The notes under the pieces: generated by a model | The model's input: only the letters and a program-made list of their open reading frames with translations | Database searches by the model: none | What the model was told of the DNA's origin: nothing | Part shown: piece after piece, positions 46,905 to 56,804 of the stretch | Position numbering within the stretch: position 1 is the first letter of the stretch | Layout of the letters: every line of letters starts with the position of its first letter | Made by a program: the position numbers and the translations under genes | Assembly (NCBI GenBank): GCA_009760855.2 | Contig: WPIO01000313.1 | Coordinates: forward strand, 36,383-100,382 | Direction of reading: 5' to 3' | Length of the DNA: 64,000 nt | Source: Cristatella mucedo | Taxonomy: Eukaryota; Bryozoa; Phylactolaemata; Cristatellidae

Positions 46905-47760
46905 AAATCATTTTTAATGTAATGTAATGTACCTCCGTCTGAACTCCACAAAGCCATAGAGACTAAGTGGGTGTCACGCAGAAGGGTTTTGTATTGCTCT
47001 GTACAGCTGTACAATGTACTTTGTACAGCTATGCAATTGCTTTGTGCAGCTGTACAAATAATATTGTACAGCTCACTCACAACTTAAGCCACTTTTCTGT
47101 ATGCATTCGTTAGCCAACAGACTTCATCTCATGCAACAAAGAGAAAGTGGGAAGCATAGCAGAGTCAGGAGAGCAGTTAAAGTAGTGAGTTGCATGGAAT
47201 TAGCAGCTCAGGACCGCTGGAAAGGATGAGGCATCGTTGGCAGCAGGAGAGTAGTTGTCGTTGCATAAGAATTGTGGAAGCGAATTCCACAGTCTAGGAC
47301 CAGCAGAGATACAGTTTCTATCCCAACGGTCTTTAAGCAGAAAAATTGAACAGCTAATTTATTGTCCATACAGGAACTGAGGGTATGAAGAGGCTGAAGC
47401 TGGCACAGCAGTTCAGCTGGGTATGGAGGAGCCAAGCCGTGGCTGGCCTTGTGGGTCAGCATAATAACTTGGCTCTTTATCCGGTGATCAACCGGCAACC
47501 ATCCTAGCTCTTTTAGCAAAGACACGACACGTGACAATGACACGTGCTCAAACCTCTGGGACTTGAAAACAAGCCGTGCAGCTATTTTCATAGCCAGCTG
47601 CAGTGGCCTAGTGGCTTTCTTTGGTAGCCCAGCCAGAAGGGAAGTACAATAATCAACCCGAGACAGAATTACGGAACTAGTTAGATTTTTGGCAAGCCAC
47701 TGTGGAAGACAGCTCCTAATCTTCAGAGCACGTTCTTGGTTGGCTATGCAAGCAGGTGAG
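46905..47760 (-). mobile_element. LINE-C copy, minus strand (RT C-terminus, 3' UTR and tail)
   Basis: The frame at 47591-47208 holds KIAARLVFKSQRFEHV, SLLKELGWLPVDHRIKSQ and ELLCQLQPLHTL. The 3' UTR runs left through a block of short inverted pieces (tgtacagctgtaca near 46998-47070). It ends in an acattacatt-type tail at about 46910-46935, which defines the 3' end of this family. Confidence 0.78.
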
Positions 47761-47764
47761 AAGT

Positions 47765-48055
47765 TTTCTAGTTTTCAATCGATGCTATTCGGGCCCTTAA
47801 TCGTTACGTTGGGCTTATCGTCATTATTTTGAGATGTGTACCATCATGTACTGCTATTGTCTGCATTTATGGTAATAATATGGTGCTCATGCAGAGCTCT
47901 ACGAATTGCGGTTTTATGCTACTGACTTTAAAGACATTGGAAAAATTGCAAGCAAGAATGTCGAAAAACTTTAACATCGTGCAAGCAGGAATTTTTCAAA
48001 TCACCGGTTAGCCAGATATGTCAACTGCATGAAAACTCTAGCTTAAAATGGCATT
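47765..48055. other. Short intron stretch without features
   Basis: No transposon motif or exon seen between the LINE-C copy and the AG repeat. Confidence 0.4.
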
Positions 48056-48060
48056 GTATG

Positions 48061-48067
48061 AGAGACT

Positions 48068-48154
<87 letters not shown>

Positions 48155-48309
48155 ACAAACAGTCAAGCAGGCAGACTAACACAGAGAGAAAGAGAGGCGA
48201 GACGGAGAGATACAGAGACACACACACACACAGAGGGAGAGTGAGAGAGATATTTAGAAATAGAGAGAGAGAGAAATAGAGAGAGAGAGAGAGAGAGAGC
48301 GAGAGAAAT

Positions 48310-48347
<38 letters not shown>

Positions 48348-48370
48348 GCAGAGAGAAAGAGAGGGCGGGA
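48061..48370. repeat. (AG)n microsatellite, about 300 bp, imperfect
   Basis: A long purine run of AG repeats with short interruptions (gacaaacagtcaagcaggcag, ACAC and AAAT pieces). Its complement produces a spurious 137-codon ORF of serine and leucine. Pure purine tracts of this length can slow polymerases and are common in large introns. Confidence 0.95.
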
Positions 48371-48699
48371 GGGATACCGAGCTGAAGGGAGCAGGAGCTT
48401 TAGCTGCCCCATTCAGAAATCCAACAGCTGCCATAGTATACGTTCGTGAACATGGCTTGTAAATTTTAGCAAGTGAAAGATCGTTGTGCTAGGCAATTTT
48501 CCAAGATTGGAGGAGCTATCCTTCCGAGCCAGGTCAATGCCTATTCTACTAGTATTATAGTTTTTCCTGTTTGGAACGTTAAATTCCGAGGTTTCTGAGC
48601 ACAGTGGGTGAACCTATAACTACTGACTAGTGAGTAGGTTTTCTAGCTATTTAATTTAAACAATATTTTTCCATCTGTGTGTGGCTGTCATCAATACAT

Positions 48700-49250
48700 G
48701 CAGCAGAAATACATGGAGTTGGAATATTTCGTCGAGCTGCAGTGCTGAGAAGGATCAGCAAACGTACAGCTGAGAGCCATCTGCATAGAAGTGAAAACCT
48801 AGATTGTTTTTAGTGGCCACATCTACAATAAGGAAAGTTTAAGCTTTGAAACGAAGCACACCAAGCACAGAACCATTCGGTAGTCCAAATTCCAGTAATG
48901 ACAATACATTTTCATGTAGCCTTCAGAAAACTAAATCTCAGTCTTGGAACTATACAGATGCTGTATATAATGTACTAACCAAGTTTTTGTTGGTGACATC
49001 AGCAAACAGGCATAGTGTACACAGTTACATGCTCAATTAAAACGAATCATAAAGACCCACCAAGTTCTGCAATAAGCAGGTTCATTTTAAGCTTATTTTT
49101 AAATGTCGTCATGTCAACGGACATTGTGATGCGCGTCGGTGGTGACTTCGAGGCTTTGGGAGCATAAGAACTTTCTAGCACGGTCTGTGAAGGTTTTGAG
49201 GTTCATTTGAGGTATGGCTAAATGATTTAAGTCTGACCAACAGATTCTTT
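48700..49250 (-). mobile_element. LINE-A fragment, minus strand
   Basis: Complementary to the RT catalytic region (LGFHFYADGSQL-like block near 48770-48815), a gap, then the 3' part near 49040-49240, which parallels 34465-34640. No useful frame remains. Confidence 0.65.
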
Positions 49251-49254
49251 GGCA

Positions 49255-50235
49255 GATGGGGTAGAAATTTTGATATTTCTTATTGGCTCATCGAATGCAC
49301 TTTTTACGTTCACATCAATGGAGGCACTTACTGAGATACTGCGAAATGGTCCATAACTAAAGGTAATATTATGAGCAACCACTACTTGCAAGTAAAATAT
49401 TTTAAAGGCTAGCACAAGTGAAGGTACAGAGCACAGAAGTTACCCAAGAAGATCCCGAATGTTAAAAAATCTATGAACTATTTTTCATTTGTTGAAAATA
49501 GCCCTAATTTACGTGCAATATTATGATGCTGCAAGTCGGCAGGCTTTGTTAATATGCCTTTTTGAAAAATGAATTTTTTAATGTATACCCAACATTTGTG
49601 CGAACGTACGGCGTAATGGTCTGGCCGTGCCTTTTCCTTAGGTTTGACTCTCGAGTTTCTTAGCGACTGCTAGTTTTTTCTTAATTAATTGGCTGCTTTA
49701 TCGCCTTCATATAATTTCCTTACACTTCTAACCCGGCCCTGCCATGCCAATGGGGCCTTTACACACTCAGATTGCTTTAAAAGCACTTTGCGTCCATTAA
49801 GGTAGGGAGGGATCAAAGCACGGATGTAACGACCTCATCTATGCAAACATGAAAATTTAGATGTATATCAAAATCACCTGCATGCGAAAGAAAGTAAATT
49901 GTGTTACAGCACGAACCTAGAACTGCTCAGTTTGTTATCAAACTCTATAAATTATTTGACGAATGATCAGTGTTCACATATTAGCTAGTAGTCTCGTGGT
50001 CCGGTAGAAGTTAAATTATTATCACTCCAGAATATTGGAGCTCAAGAACTGTTGTGCGACAGAGAGCCCAAGTGATATCGACAATTCTGCTTGGAACCTG
50101 TTTATGATTGTGCGAGTTGGGGTAAGATAATCATTGCCCCATCCAAATGAATCATCTGAAGACTATGCCTCTGAGCATGATTTATCGTGTTACTCTTCCA
50201 TTATAATGGCAACCGCTTTAGAAGATTCAAAGCCT
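49255..50235. other. Intron sequence without recognised features
   Basis: No repeats of the families described here and no exon-like segment with both splice signals. One minus-strand ORF (49415-49227) has no recognisable motif. Confidence 0.45.
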
Positions 50236-50238
50236 TAC

Positions 50239-50284
<46 letters not shown>

Positions 50285-50291
50285 CACACAC

Positions 50292-50322
<31 letters not shown>
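50239..50322. repeat. (TA)n microsatellite
   Basis: Runs of tatata with a short acacaca interruption. The local 65-codon ORF of Tyr-Ile repeats is spurious. Confidence 0.95.
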
Positions 50323-50324
50323 GG

Positions 50325-51185
50325 CTTTTGAAGCTTCAGCACAGTATATGAGGCTTTTGAAAGGTTTCTTTGCTCTATCAAGCACATTCTAGAATCGCAA
50401 TAGGCGTACCGTGCATAGTTCCCGTTCGCCAATCATGCCCTTTACTTCCTTAATAGTTGCCACGACTTGAGATTGACGCTTATGTTTAATGTCATAACCC
50501 CCCTCATTTTTCCTCCCACTGTCGCCCCTGGTGCCTCTGGCTGCCTTTCCTACTTCTCACTAGCCGACTTAGTCATGGCCACCAGATCCTCATCAGCTAT
50601 ACGATGATCCATGCCATCGTAGATCATATCACTATATATTTGGAAAAAATGGATTGAGTGGCGCTCCGAAAGTCGAAGAGAGAATTGACGTGGGACGAAC
50701 AGATACTTCCGTCAAAAATATACCTTTAACATGAGTCTAAAGATAGATCATATTTTGAACTTCTTTTTATTTCAGTGTACCTCAATCCTCGAACTTATTA
50801 CCAACTAATGAGAAGATATCCCACTCGTTGATGAAATGCAAAGCAAAGTATTGCATACGGATCTACCCTTCTGAAAAATGCCCTTTATTAATCGTTAACT
50901 CACCTGCAGTTGTAATAAGCAACCTGATCGAACAGGTACCTGCCGTTGGCTTTATATTCCATTAACCTCATGATGGTTCTTGCAATAATTACAGTTCTAT
51001 TGAGGCTGAAGGCCATTTCTTTGGCGGAGCCTACTTCCAGTTATGCAGGAGGACATGTTTTTAATATACCTTAGCTCGAAAAATCTGCATTCCTTTCTTA
51101 ATGCTTCATAGTAGTGTGGATACACCATTGAGTCGTGCCATTGGTGAGCTGCCTCTCTCATCTTGGCTCATCCGTCAGTTGAGCT
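50325..51185. other. End of the last intron
   Basis: No transposon recognised. It ends in the pyrimidine tract ctctctttatttttag (51184-51199), a strong acceptor for the terminal exon. Confidence 0.5.
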
Positions 51186-51199
51186 CTCTTTATTTTTAG

Positions 51200-53167
51200 A
51201 AAGAAATGGGCTATAGAAATATGATAAGTGAACTGCCAAAGGTAGTCATGAGCACTTCGCTGATCAAGCTTGACTTGGAAAATAATCCAATGGTTTTCCC
51301 ACCTAGGGAAGTGTGTTACCAGGGAATGGAAGCTATTCGGAAGTACTTCCGAGATGGTGTTCAAGGAAAGGAATCACTTTGCACTGACACCATAAACATG
51401 CTTGGCAACACTGGTGCTGGAAAGACTAGCATCGCCCAGTCGTTGCGTTTGGGGCGACTCTCAGCTTGTGAAGTAGAAGACAGAACTCGTGTGATTGACC
51501 AGAACCCTCTGAAAATTGGAGATAGTTTCGTGATAGTGAACGACTTTGGAGGTCATGAAATTTATCATAAAGTGGTTCCAATATTTTTGCCTAATAACGG
51601 TCTTTGCATAATAGCATACAGCATGGTTGAAGATATTGAGGAGCAGAAGAATCAGGTAAAGAAGTGGCTTATGACAGTGTTTTCCAAGTCTACCGATATC
51701 CGGGTGATCATAGTTGGCACCCACTCCGATCTACTTGAAGCTGACCTTGTCAAAACCAGATTGAATGATATGGATAGTTATGCATCGAAACTTCAAGAGT
51801 CTGCTGTAGGACATCTTAATTCTAACATCAGTGCACTAGGAAGCAAGACTTGTCACCAAGCTTCCATCAACCTTAAGCAATCTTTAGCTATATTATCTTC
51901 TGCTGATGTTTCGTTCAGGTCACTGAGCTGCAAGGAGAATGACACTGAGCTGCAGGAAGAGGGTTTGCCTGAGCTGTTTTCATTAATTAGGGAAAAACTT
52001 AAGCCAACTGTGCAATATCCCGCATCTTGGTACAAGATAATGAAAGAGATTAAAGAGCATCGGTCAAGCGATCAGCCATATCTGCAATGGCAACAAGTCA
52101 AAGATGTGTATGGAAAGCACTTGGATCAGGAGCCTGACGACTCCACTCTGAAAGTTATCCTCCGTTCTCTTGTGGCTTCATCCCAGATTATATGGTTAGA
52201 GAGCTCCGAGTCTCTTAAAGACTGGATATTTCATCAACCTCAGCAGATTTTTGAAGATTTAAAGAAGATACTACATCACGACAATTGTGAAAGCATGCTA
52301 AATGATCTGGGCGAGGACTACTACAGGACAGAAAAAGAGGATTACGCTCGAGGGTTTCTCAATGAGAATTTCTTTGCTTTTTTGCTTGGAAATGGAGATC
52401 ATGTGCCTGCTGTTGCCAGTTTTATGCAGCATTTTCTCATGATCAACCTGGTTAATACGGGAAAATACATATTGACCAGTAATCTCACAGATGAACCACC
52501 GATCAAGTTGGAAAAATGGTTACAAGAATTGTCTCACAAGCCTACTGTTCGCGTACGCCTCACTTTCATTGAAAATATCATGCCGCTAGCGTTCTTTCCA
52601 ACTAACCTGGCATCAGTAATAAAATGGGTTTGCTCTGAGAAAGCCACGCCAGAGTTTTGGAAGGATGGAGTATTGTTTGTACTCAACCGTATACATGTTG
52701 TCATTAAGCGCATCAACGGCACCTTAGATGTAATTGCATTTTCCAAATCGACACAGGAGAATATCTGGAGTGTTGTTCAACCACTGCTGAGCTGCATCGG
52801 TAAGAATATTGCCGAGCATTGGAAAGGCGTCCCTCCTAAGTGCAGCATCATCTGCCCGAGATATGCAAACCACAAGCAGCTTTTGCGTGATGGCCGCGAC
52901 GTGCTTTTGGATGAACTGGCAAAAGAGGAGACATCACATGCTAAACCAAACTTTAATGCTACTTGGCACTGTATTGAATGCGAAGATGACATACCTGGAT
53001 TATGGATGTATCCACATAAACCAGGTACGGACAAACGCTTGTATCCCTCTTGGCATGGTTTGGGAGTGTTTAATGTTCTACTGGTGTTGAGACTGTCAAT
53101 AGAGCAAGATGAATTGGCTGGCGTTTGCCATGCAAGCATGTCTTCTCACGTCGGCATATTTCCGTGA
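51200..53167 (+). CDS. Terminal exon of an LRR-Roc-COR (ROCO family) GTPase
   Basis: Phase-0 exon opening with KEMGYRNMISELPK after a strong acceptor. 655 codons end at TGA 53165-53167. Counting from the Met at 51206, residues 1-35 finish the LRR domain (LIKLDLENNPM). About 60-265 form the Roc GTPase domain, with P-loop GNTGAGKT (67-74), switch II DFGG (113-116) and the base-specificity motif THSD (172-175). From about 270 (YPASWYKIMKEI) to about 560 is a COR domain, which mediates dimerisation in this family. The last 90 residues are Cys/His-rich (WHCIECEDD) and end without a kinase or other known domain. No membrane segment is seen, so it is probably cytosolic. Switch II has His after DFGG where many family members have Gln or Arg. 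It acts as a signalling switch; its partners are unknown. The upstream LRR exons provide its recognition part. Confidence 0.92.
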   Translation, partial: KEMGYRNMISELPKVVMSTSLIKLDLENNPMVFPPREVCYQGMEAIRKYFRDGVQGKESLCTDTINMLGNTGAGKTSIAQSLRLGRLSACEVEDRTRVIDQNPLKIGDSFVIVNDFGGHEIYHKVVPIFLPNNGLCIIAYSMVEDIEEQKNQVKKWLMTVFSKSTDIRVIIVGTHSDLLEADLVKTRLNDMDSYASKLQESAVGHLNSNISALGSKTCHQASINLKQSLAILSSADVSFRSLSCKENDTELQEEGLPELFSLIREKLKPTVQYPASWYKIMKEIKEHRSSDQPYLQWQQVKDVYGKHLDQEPDDSTLKVILRSLVASSQIIWLESSESLKDWIFHQPQQIFEDLKKILHHDNCESMLNDLGEDYYRTEKEDYARGFLNENFFAFLLGNGDHVPAVASFMQHFLMINLVNTGKYILTSNLTDEPPIKLEKWLQELSHKPTVRVRLTFIENIMPLAFFPTNLASVIKWVCSEKATPEFWKDGVLFVLNRIHVVIKRINGTLDVIAFSKSTQENIWSVVQPLLSCIGKNIAEHWKGVPPKCSIICPRYANHKQLLRDGRDVLLDELAKEETSHAKPNFNATWHCIECEDDIPGLWMYPHKPGTDKRLYPSWHGLGVFNVLLVLRLSIEQDELAGVCHASMSSHVGIFP

Positions 53168-53420
53168 ATAATGTTTTGATTAGTATTCAGCTAGTTGTTT
53201 GAACCTGTTGCTCACCGTGCTCTAGCTAAAGACTGTGAAAAGCTCCCATTTCTTGCTAGGCCAGACTCTAGCCATTTTCTGAACTTGTGTCATAGAAGGC
53301 TAAATAACTAACTAGAACTACAATTTTACGATTCGTGCTTCCACGAAACCTTTCGGTTGGCCTGGAACTCTAAAAATTACTCTGCTCATAGTCTTTATGG
53401 TAGCTGTTTTCTTTTTTGGA
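53168..53420 (+). repeat. 3' flank of the ROCO gene, partly duplicated downstream
   Basis: Phrases such as agctccca--tttcttgctagg-ccagactct (53242-53275), cacgaaacctttcggttggcc (53342-53362) and ctctaaaaattactctgctcata (53370-53392) recur in the same order at 54721-54862. No aataaa signal is obvious within about 370 bp of the stop, so the polyadenylation site is not placed. Confidence 0.65.
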
Positions 53421-53530
53421 TTGTATTTTATATATTGCATAGTATGTATTGCATTTTATATATTATATATTGTCTTGTATTATATATTTATGATATATAT
53501 TGTATATAGTAGTATTGTATATTGTTTTCT
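53410..53530. repeat. AT-rich low-complexity tract
   Basis: Imperfect repeats of tatatattg and tattgtatat. No gene content. Confidence 0.8.
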
Positions 53531-53775
53531 TTCCTTGAAAAGATTTCAATGAGTATTCAGGTCGATTGTAAGTGTGAAGCTGTAGCTCTTGGTGGCTACC
53601 GTCTAAGAACACGAATCGTATTGTTATTTTATTATGCTCAGCGAGAACCACAGCCGATCTGCGTTTGATGAGGGATCAGCAGGCGGTGGCGTCTCAGACA
53701 GAGAGTAAAGGGCTCGTGCATCGACCGTGCAGCATTGCTGCCAGCAGCTTCGCTACCGGCGGCAGCACTTGACTG

Positions 53776-53851
53776 CCCGCTCGGCAGGCTTCGAACCTGC
53801 CATTTGGGTCGCGAAGCACTGCCGTTGCTAGCAGTTTAGTCACTGTCGGGC
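53776..53851 (-). ncRNA. tRNA-like sequence, probably the head of a tRNA-derived SINE
   Basis: On the minus strand ggttcgaagcc (53797-53787) matches the RNA polymerase III B box and sits in a 6-bp stem with a 7-base loop, like a T arm. About 35 bp upstream, tgactaaactg (53842-53832) resembles an A box. Between them gcttcgcgaccc is typical of tRNA-derived SINE heads. The acceptor stem pairs over only about five bases, so a working tRNA is unlikely. Confidence 0.5.
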
Positions 53852-53983
53852 TGCTTACCTTCTGCCTTTGAGCTCAAGTCCGATGGCTCGAGCTTCCTTG
53901 CCACCGGCGACGAGGATCCGGCCAGTTCTAAGAACCACATCGAATCGATTGACAAATTACAATCATCAGCAGCGATTGAATAT

Positions 53984-54075
53984 TAATAATAAGTAACTAG
54001 ATATTTGTATAGCGCCCTACAAGCACCAGATCTATCTCCATGCACTTTACATATGCTGTAACAGGTGCATGTCAA
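53984..54075 (-). mobile_element. LINE-A-type 3' tail, minus strand
   Basis: ataataagtaa followed by atagcgccctacaag and atgcactttacatatgctg: the same order as at 33617-33720, but diverged. Confidence 0.55.
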
Positions 54076-54429
54076 AATACTGAGTGACACTGCATGCACT
54101 GTCTCGGTACGCATGAGCAGCAACTGAAGAAGGAAGTGGCTGGCGGTTCGAACTTGTTCGCTTGTGACACCGAAAGCCTATACACGTACTGCCAGCTAAA
54201 ATAATTAAGGCCAGCCTCATTCTGCACATTCAAGTTTGGAGCTAAAATTTGTGAGGTTTTCATTTGAGAGGGGATATCGTGGAGCGAAAGTGAATACTTA
54301 GCCAGATGCAACCTTGTCTGGGATGACAGACTGATTCGCAGCCGCTTAATTCAAGAGCTTCATTTGTGCATTATTGAAGGGTTAGGCTAAGGAAACTGGC
54401 GGTTGCAGTTGCTGCATAAAGAAATGTTC

Positions 54430-54720
54430 TAGCTACTTGCATAGATGTATTACAGCGACGACTATGTACCACAGCTTGTTATAGGAGCACTCCTAGCCTT
54501 TTCACAATGACCTGTTCCATTCCTCCGCTTAAAAACCATTGGCGACAGAAGCTTTAGCTCTGCAGGTCCTAGACCTTGGAACTCACTTCCACAATTCTTC
54601 CACAATTCGCAGTTCTTACGCAAAGAAAAATACTCTCTAGCTGCCGACTACGGCTCATCCTTTACAGCAGGCCTGAGCTGCTACTTCTGTTCTACTCACT
54701 ACCTCAACGGCTCGTGGATA
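54430..54720 (+). mobile_element. LINE-C 3' fragment, plus strand
   Basis: Contains the terminal coding stretch (LKNHWRQKL, then tgcaggtcctagaccttggaactc) and the 3' UTR block ctgccgactacggctcatcc, shared with 36115-36150. It runs directly into the duplicated gene flank at 54700-54880. Confidence 0.65.
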
Positions 54721-54890
54721 GCTCCCTAGTTTTTGCTAGGCCCGACTCTCACCGTTAAGCAGGCTCGGAATTATTTTCCTAGGGTGCTGGTGAACCTCTT
54801 GATTCATTTCTCTACGAAACCTCTTGGTTGGCCGGCAGTTCTATAAAATACTCTGCTCATATTGTCATATGCTGTAGGTGTTTTATTTTT
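54721..54890 (+). repeat. Second copy of the ROCO 3' flank sequence
   Basis: Matches 53242-53420 with many substitutions. Either a local duplication or a repeat family present in both places. Confidence 0.6.
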
Positions 54891-54932
54891 TGCTCGCTGT
54901 CGACCAAGTAACTAACAAGCTGTTGTTTCTTC

Positions 54933-55127
54933 CTATGCATCGCTATCGCTTGGTTCCTTTTTTTTGGAGTAGACAGGATGCTTTGTCGTGCTACTAGCGT
55001 TATAGTTTTCGTAGATTTGCTTCGAGCCTAAAGTAGCTACGGTGTCAATTGAAAACCTCTTGGTTTCCCACGCTTTTGCTGATGATGGTCCCAGATGGCA
55101 GAACTCACTTATTATGTCTTTAAGCAC
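54933..55127 (-). CDS. Unidentified minus-strand ORF of 64 codons
   Basis: Begins MLKDIISEFCHLGPSSAKAW and is polar and Lys/Ser-rich, without low-complexity bias. I do not recognise it. Part of its 3' half (complement of gcttggttcc...gctttgtcgtg, 54950-54990) recurs in the complement of 55418-55480, so a piece of this sequence is duplicated nearby. It may belong with the ORF at 55567-55920 to one unknown transposon. A chance frame cannot be excluded. Confidence 0.3.
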   Translation of the reverse strand: MLKDIISEFCHLGPSSAKAWETKRFSIDTVATLGSKQIYENYNASSTTKHPVYSKKKEPSDSDA

Positions 55128-55566
55128 TGCAGACTCTGTTCTACCTGCAGTCGCATTTAAAAATTCTTTTCCGTTTGTCCTTGCCTGCTATTTCCACGCG
55201 TTTTGAGCTTCGACACTACTTTAATCTGTTTTCTCACCACTCTGCGGCGTCCATGTAAAACGTTTTACTTTCTCCAATGAGTTGAATGTCTCTTCAAAAC
55301 TCAGCCGATTCGGAAAATGGAGAAGATAGTGAGCTGGTTAGGTGGATGGTCCCTCCTGACTGACCAGAACTGGTTGGCTATTTTAGGCTCCTCCCCGACG
55401 ATATAATGCATTGCCTCGGCTTGGTTCCATTTTTGTAGGATATCATAGATAGTCGGGTGCTTTGTCGTGGTACCAGCGTTCAGGAGCTATTACCCAATTT
55501 TTACTCAGTTAAAATTTGGTGTCTGTAAAAAGATGTAGTCCCAAAACACGCGTCTGAACCCCGCCT

Positions 55567-55920
55567 TCAAGGCAATGGGTGGCTCACTGTAAGTGTCGGC
55601 TTTAAGATCTGTCTGGTGACTAAGGAGCTGACAGTGTAGCCCACTGCTTTAGAAAACTCTGCATAGACCCTTGTAGGTAGCAGGTCTCTTCCTTCCGGGT
55701 GCTTCCATTCTATTTGGGCAGATGCCTTGCAGAGCTGCACAGCTACGGAGCTTTCACACCTAAACGCCTGTAGATCTTGGGAAGCAGCTTCGTCGTCATT
55801 ATGGTTGAGCAGGCTTAATAAGTAAAAAATTATTTTTTCGGGTATTGTTTTTGGAATTGGTGTATTAAATTTCATAGCTAAGGTAATTCCGTTTTGCAGA
55901 ATTTCTCGAGTATTCTCCAT
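55567..55920 (-). CDS. Unidentified minus-strand ORF of 117 codons
   Basis: An intact ATG-to-stop frame starting MENTREILQNGITLAMKFNT, with mixed composition (charged and hydrophobic residues, one possible helix IPEKIIFYLLSLLN). It is the longest unexplained frame in the right third of the window. I see no known motif, signal peptide or splice partner. It could be an exon of a minus-strand gene or a transposon-encoded fragment. Confidence 0.35.
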   Translation of the reverse strand: MENTREILQNGITLAMKFNTPIPKTIPEKIIFYLLSLLNHNDDEAASQDLQAFRCESSVAVQLCKASAQIEWKHPEGRDLLPTRVYAEFSKAVGYTVSSLVTRQILKPTLTVSHPLP

Positions 55921-56229
55921 AAGCTTGTTCTTTACTGCGACGATTCTTCACCCAAATGACTCCTGTAGAGATGCTGCATAACCTTTTGTTAATTGATCAT
56001 GGCCAGGGCAGTGTGTTGTTCACTTAAAGCTCGTGGAAATGCAAACATGGTCGGCCGATTCCACAGCTTCCTTAAAAATTGCCGCTTTATATCCTGAGCA
56101 GTGCTATCTTCTGCAACTGAAGCAGAGCTTTGCAGCTTGACTGGTATCTAGCTAATGGCAAGGTTACCACTTAACTCCAATACTGTCTGAGCTTCGCTTG
56201 CTCTTGATTAAGCATAAAATCGAATGCAT

Positions 56230-56415
56230 CTAATTAGAATTGTATATAGTGAGTCCACGTGATTCATCCTTTGTGTTCTTATTCATTTTGTTTGTTTTTC
56301 AAGCGTGATTTTAGTTATCATTCAATTGCATTTCCCTTTGCAGCCAATGTAAAGCACCTAGAAAGAGATTTAGTTCTCTGAGGGCGCTTTATCAAGTGCA
56401 TTATTATTATTATGC
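56230..56415 (+). mobile_element. LINE-A 3' end, plus strand
   Basis: From gtgagtccacgtgattcatcc through ttcaagcgtgattttagtta and cctagaaagagatttagttc to a (TTA) run. It is the mirror image of the insertion in LRR exon copy 9 and defines the 3' end of the family. Confidence 0.75.
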
Positions 56416-56539
56416 ATGCTGACACTGGACATGCTACTCTAACGACATCTGCATACTGAATTCGCGAACGTCACCTCTAAACATGTCATGTTTTTGGACA
56501 TTGAGCATGCTACCACTGAACATTCGTGATCATGCTTTA

Positions 56540-56615
56540 CTTACAGCTGCCTAGAAAGAGATTAGGTTCTCTGGGGGCCCAATACAATTTTATTGTAATA
56601 AATATTATCATTATT
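56540..56615 (+). mobile_element. Short LINE-A tail fragment, plus strand
   Basis: cctagaaagagattaggttc, tctgggggcc and a degenerate att run only. Confidence 0.55.
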
Positions 56616-56804
56616 AAAATCCTTTGATGTTAGTTATGGGCTTGTACGTATGTCCTCTTTTTCAGATATTTGAATTGTTTGCTCTTCATTTAAACTCCCA
56701 TGCATCCTCTCCAAAGCGCGTATCCACCTGTCAAGCTTAATTAACATATTAATTGAAATATTTTGGTAGTTGAACCTCACATCACATATCCCGATGGTCT
56801 AGAA

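Noticed and set aside
48021-48434. 137-codon minus-strand ORF of Ser/Leu repeats
   Set aside because: It is only the complement of the AG microsatellite; there is no protein-like composition outside the repeat.
50134-50331. 65-codon ORF with Tyr-Ile repeats
   Set aside because: Produced by the TA microsatellite.
52777-53139. 120-codon minus-strand ORF inside the ROCO exon
   Set aside because: Antisense shadow of the clearly coding COR and C-terminal region; no motif.
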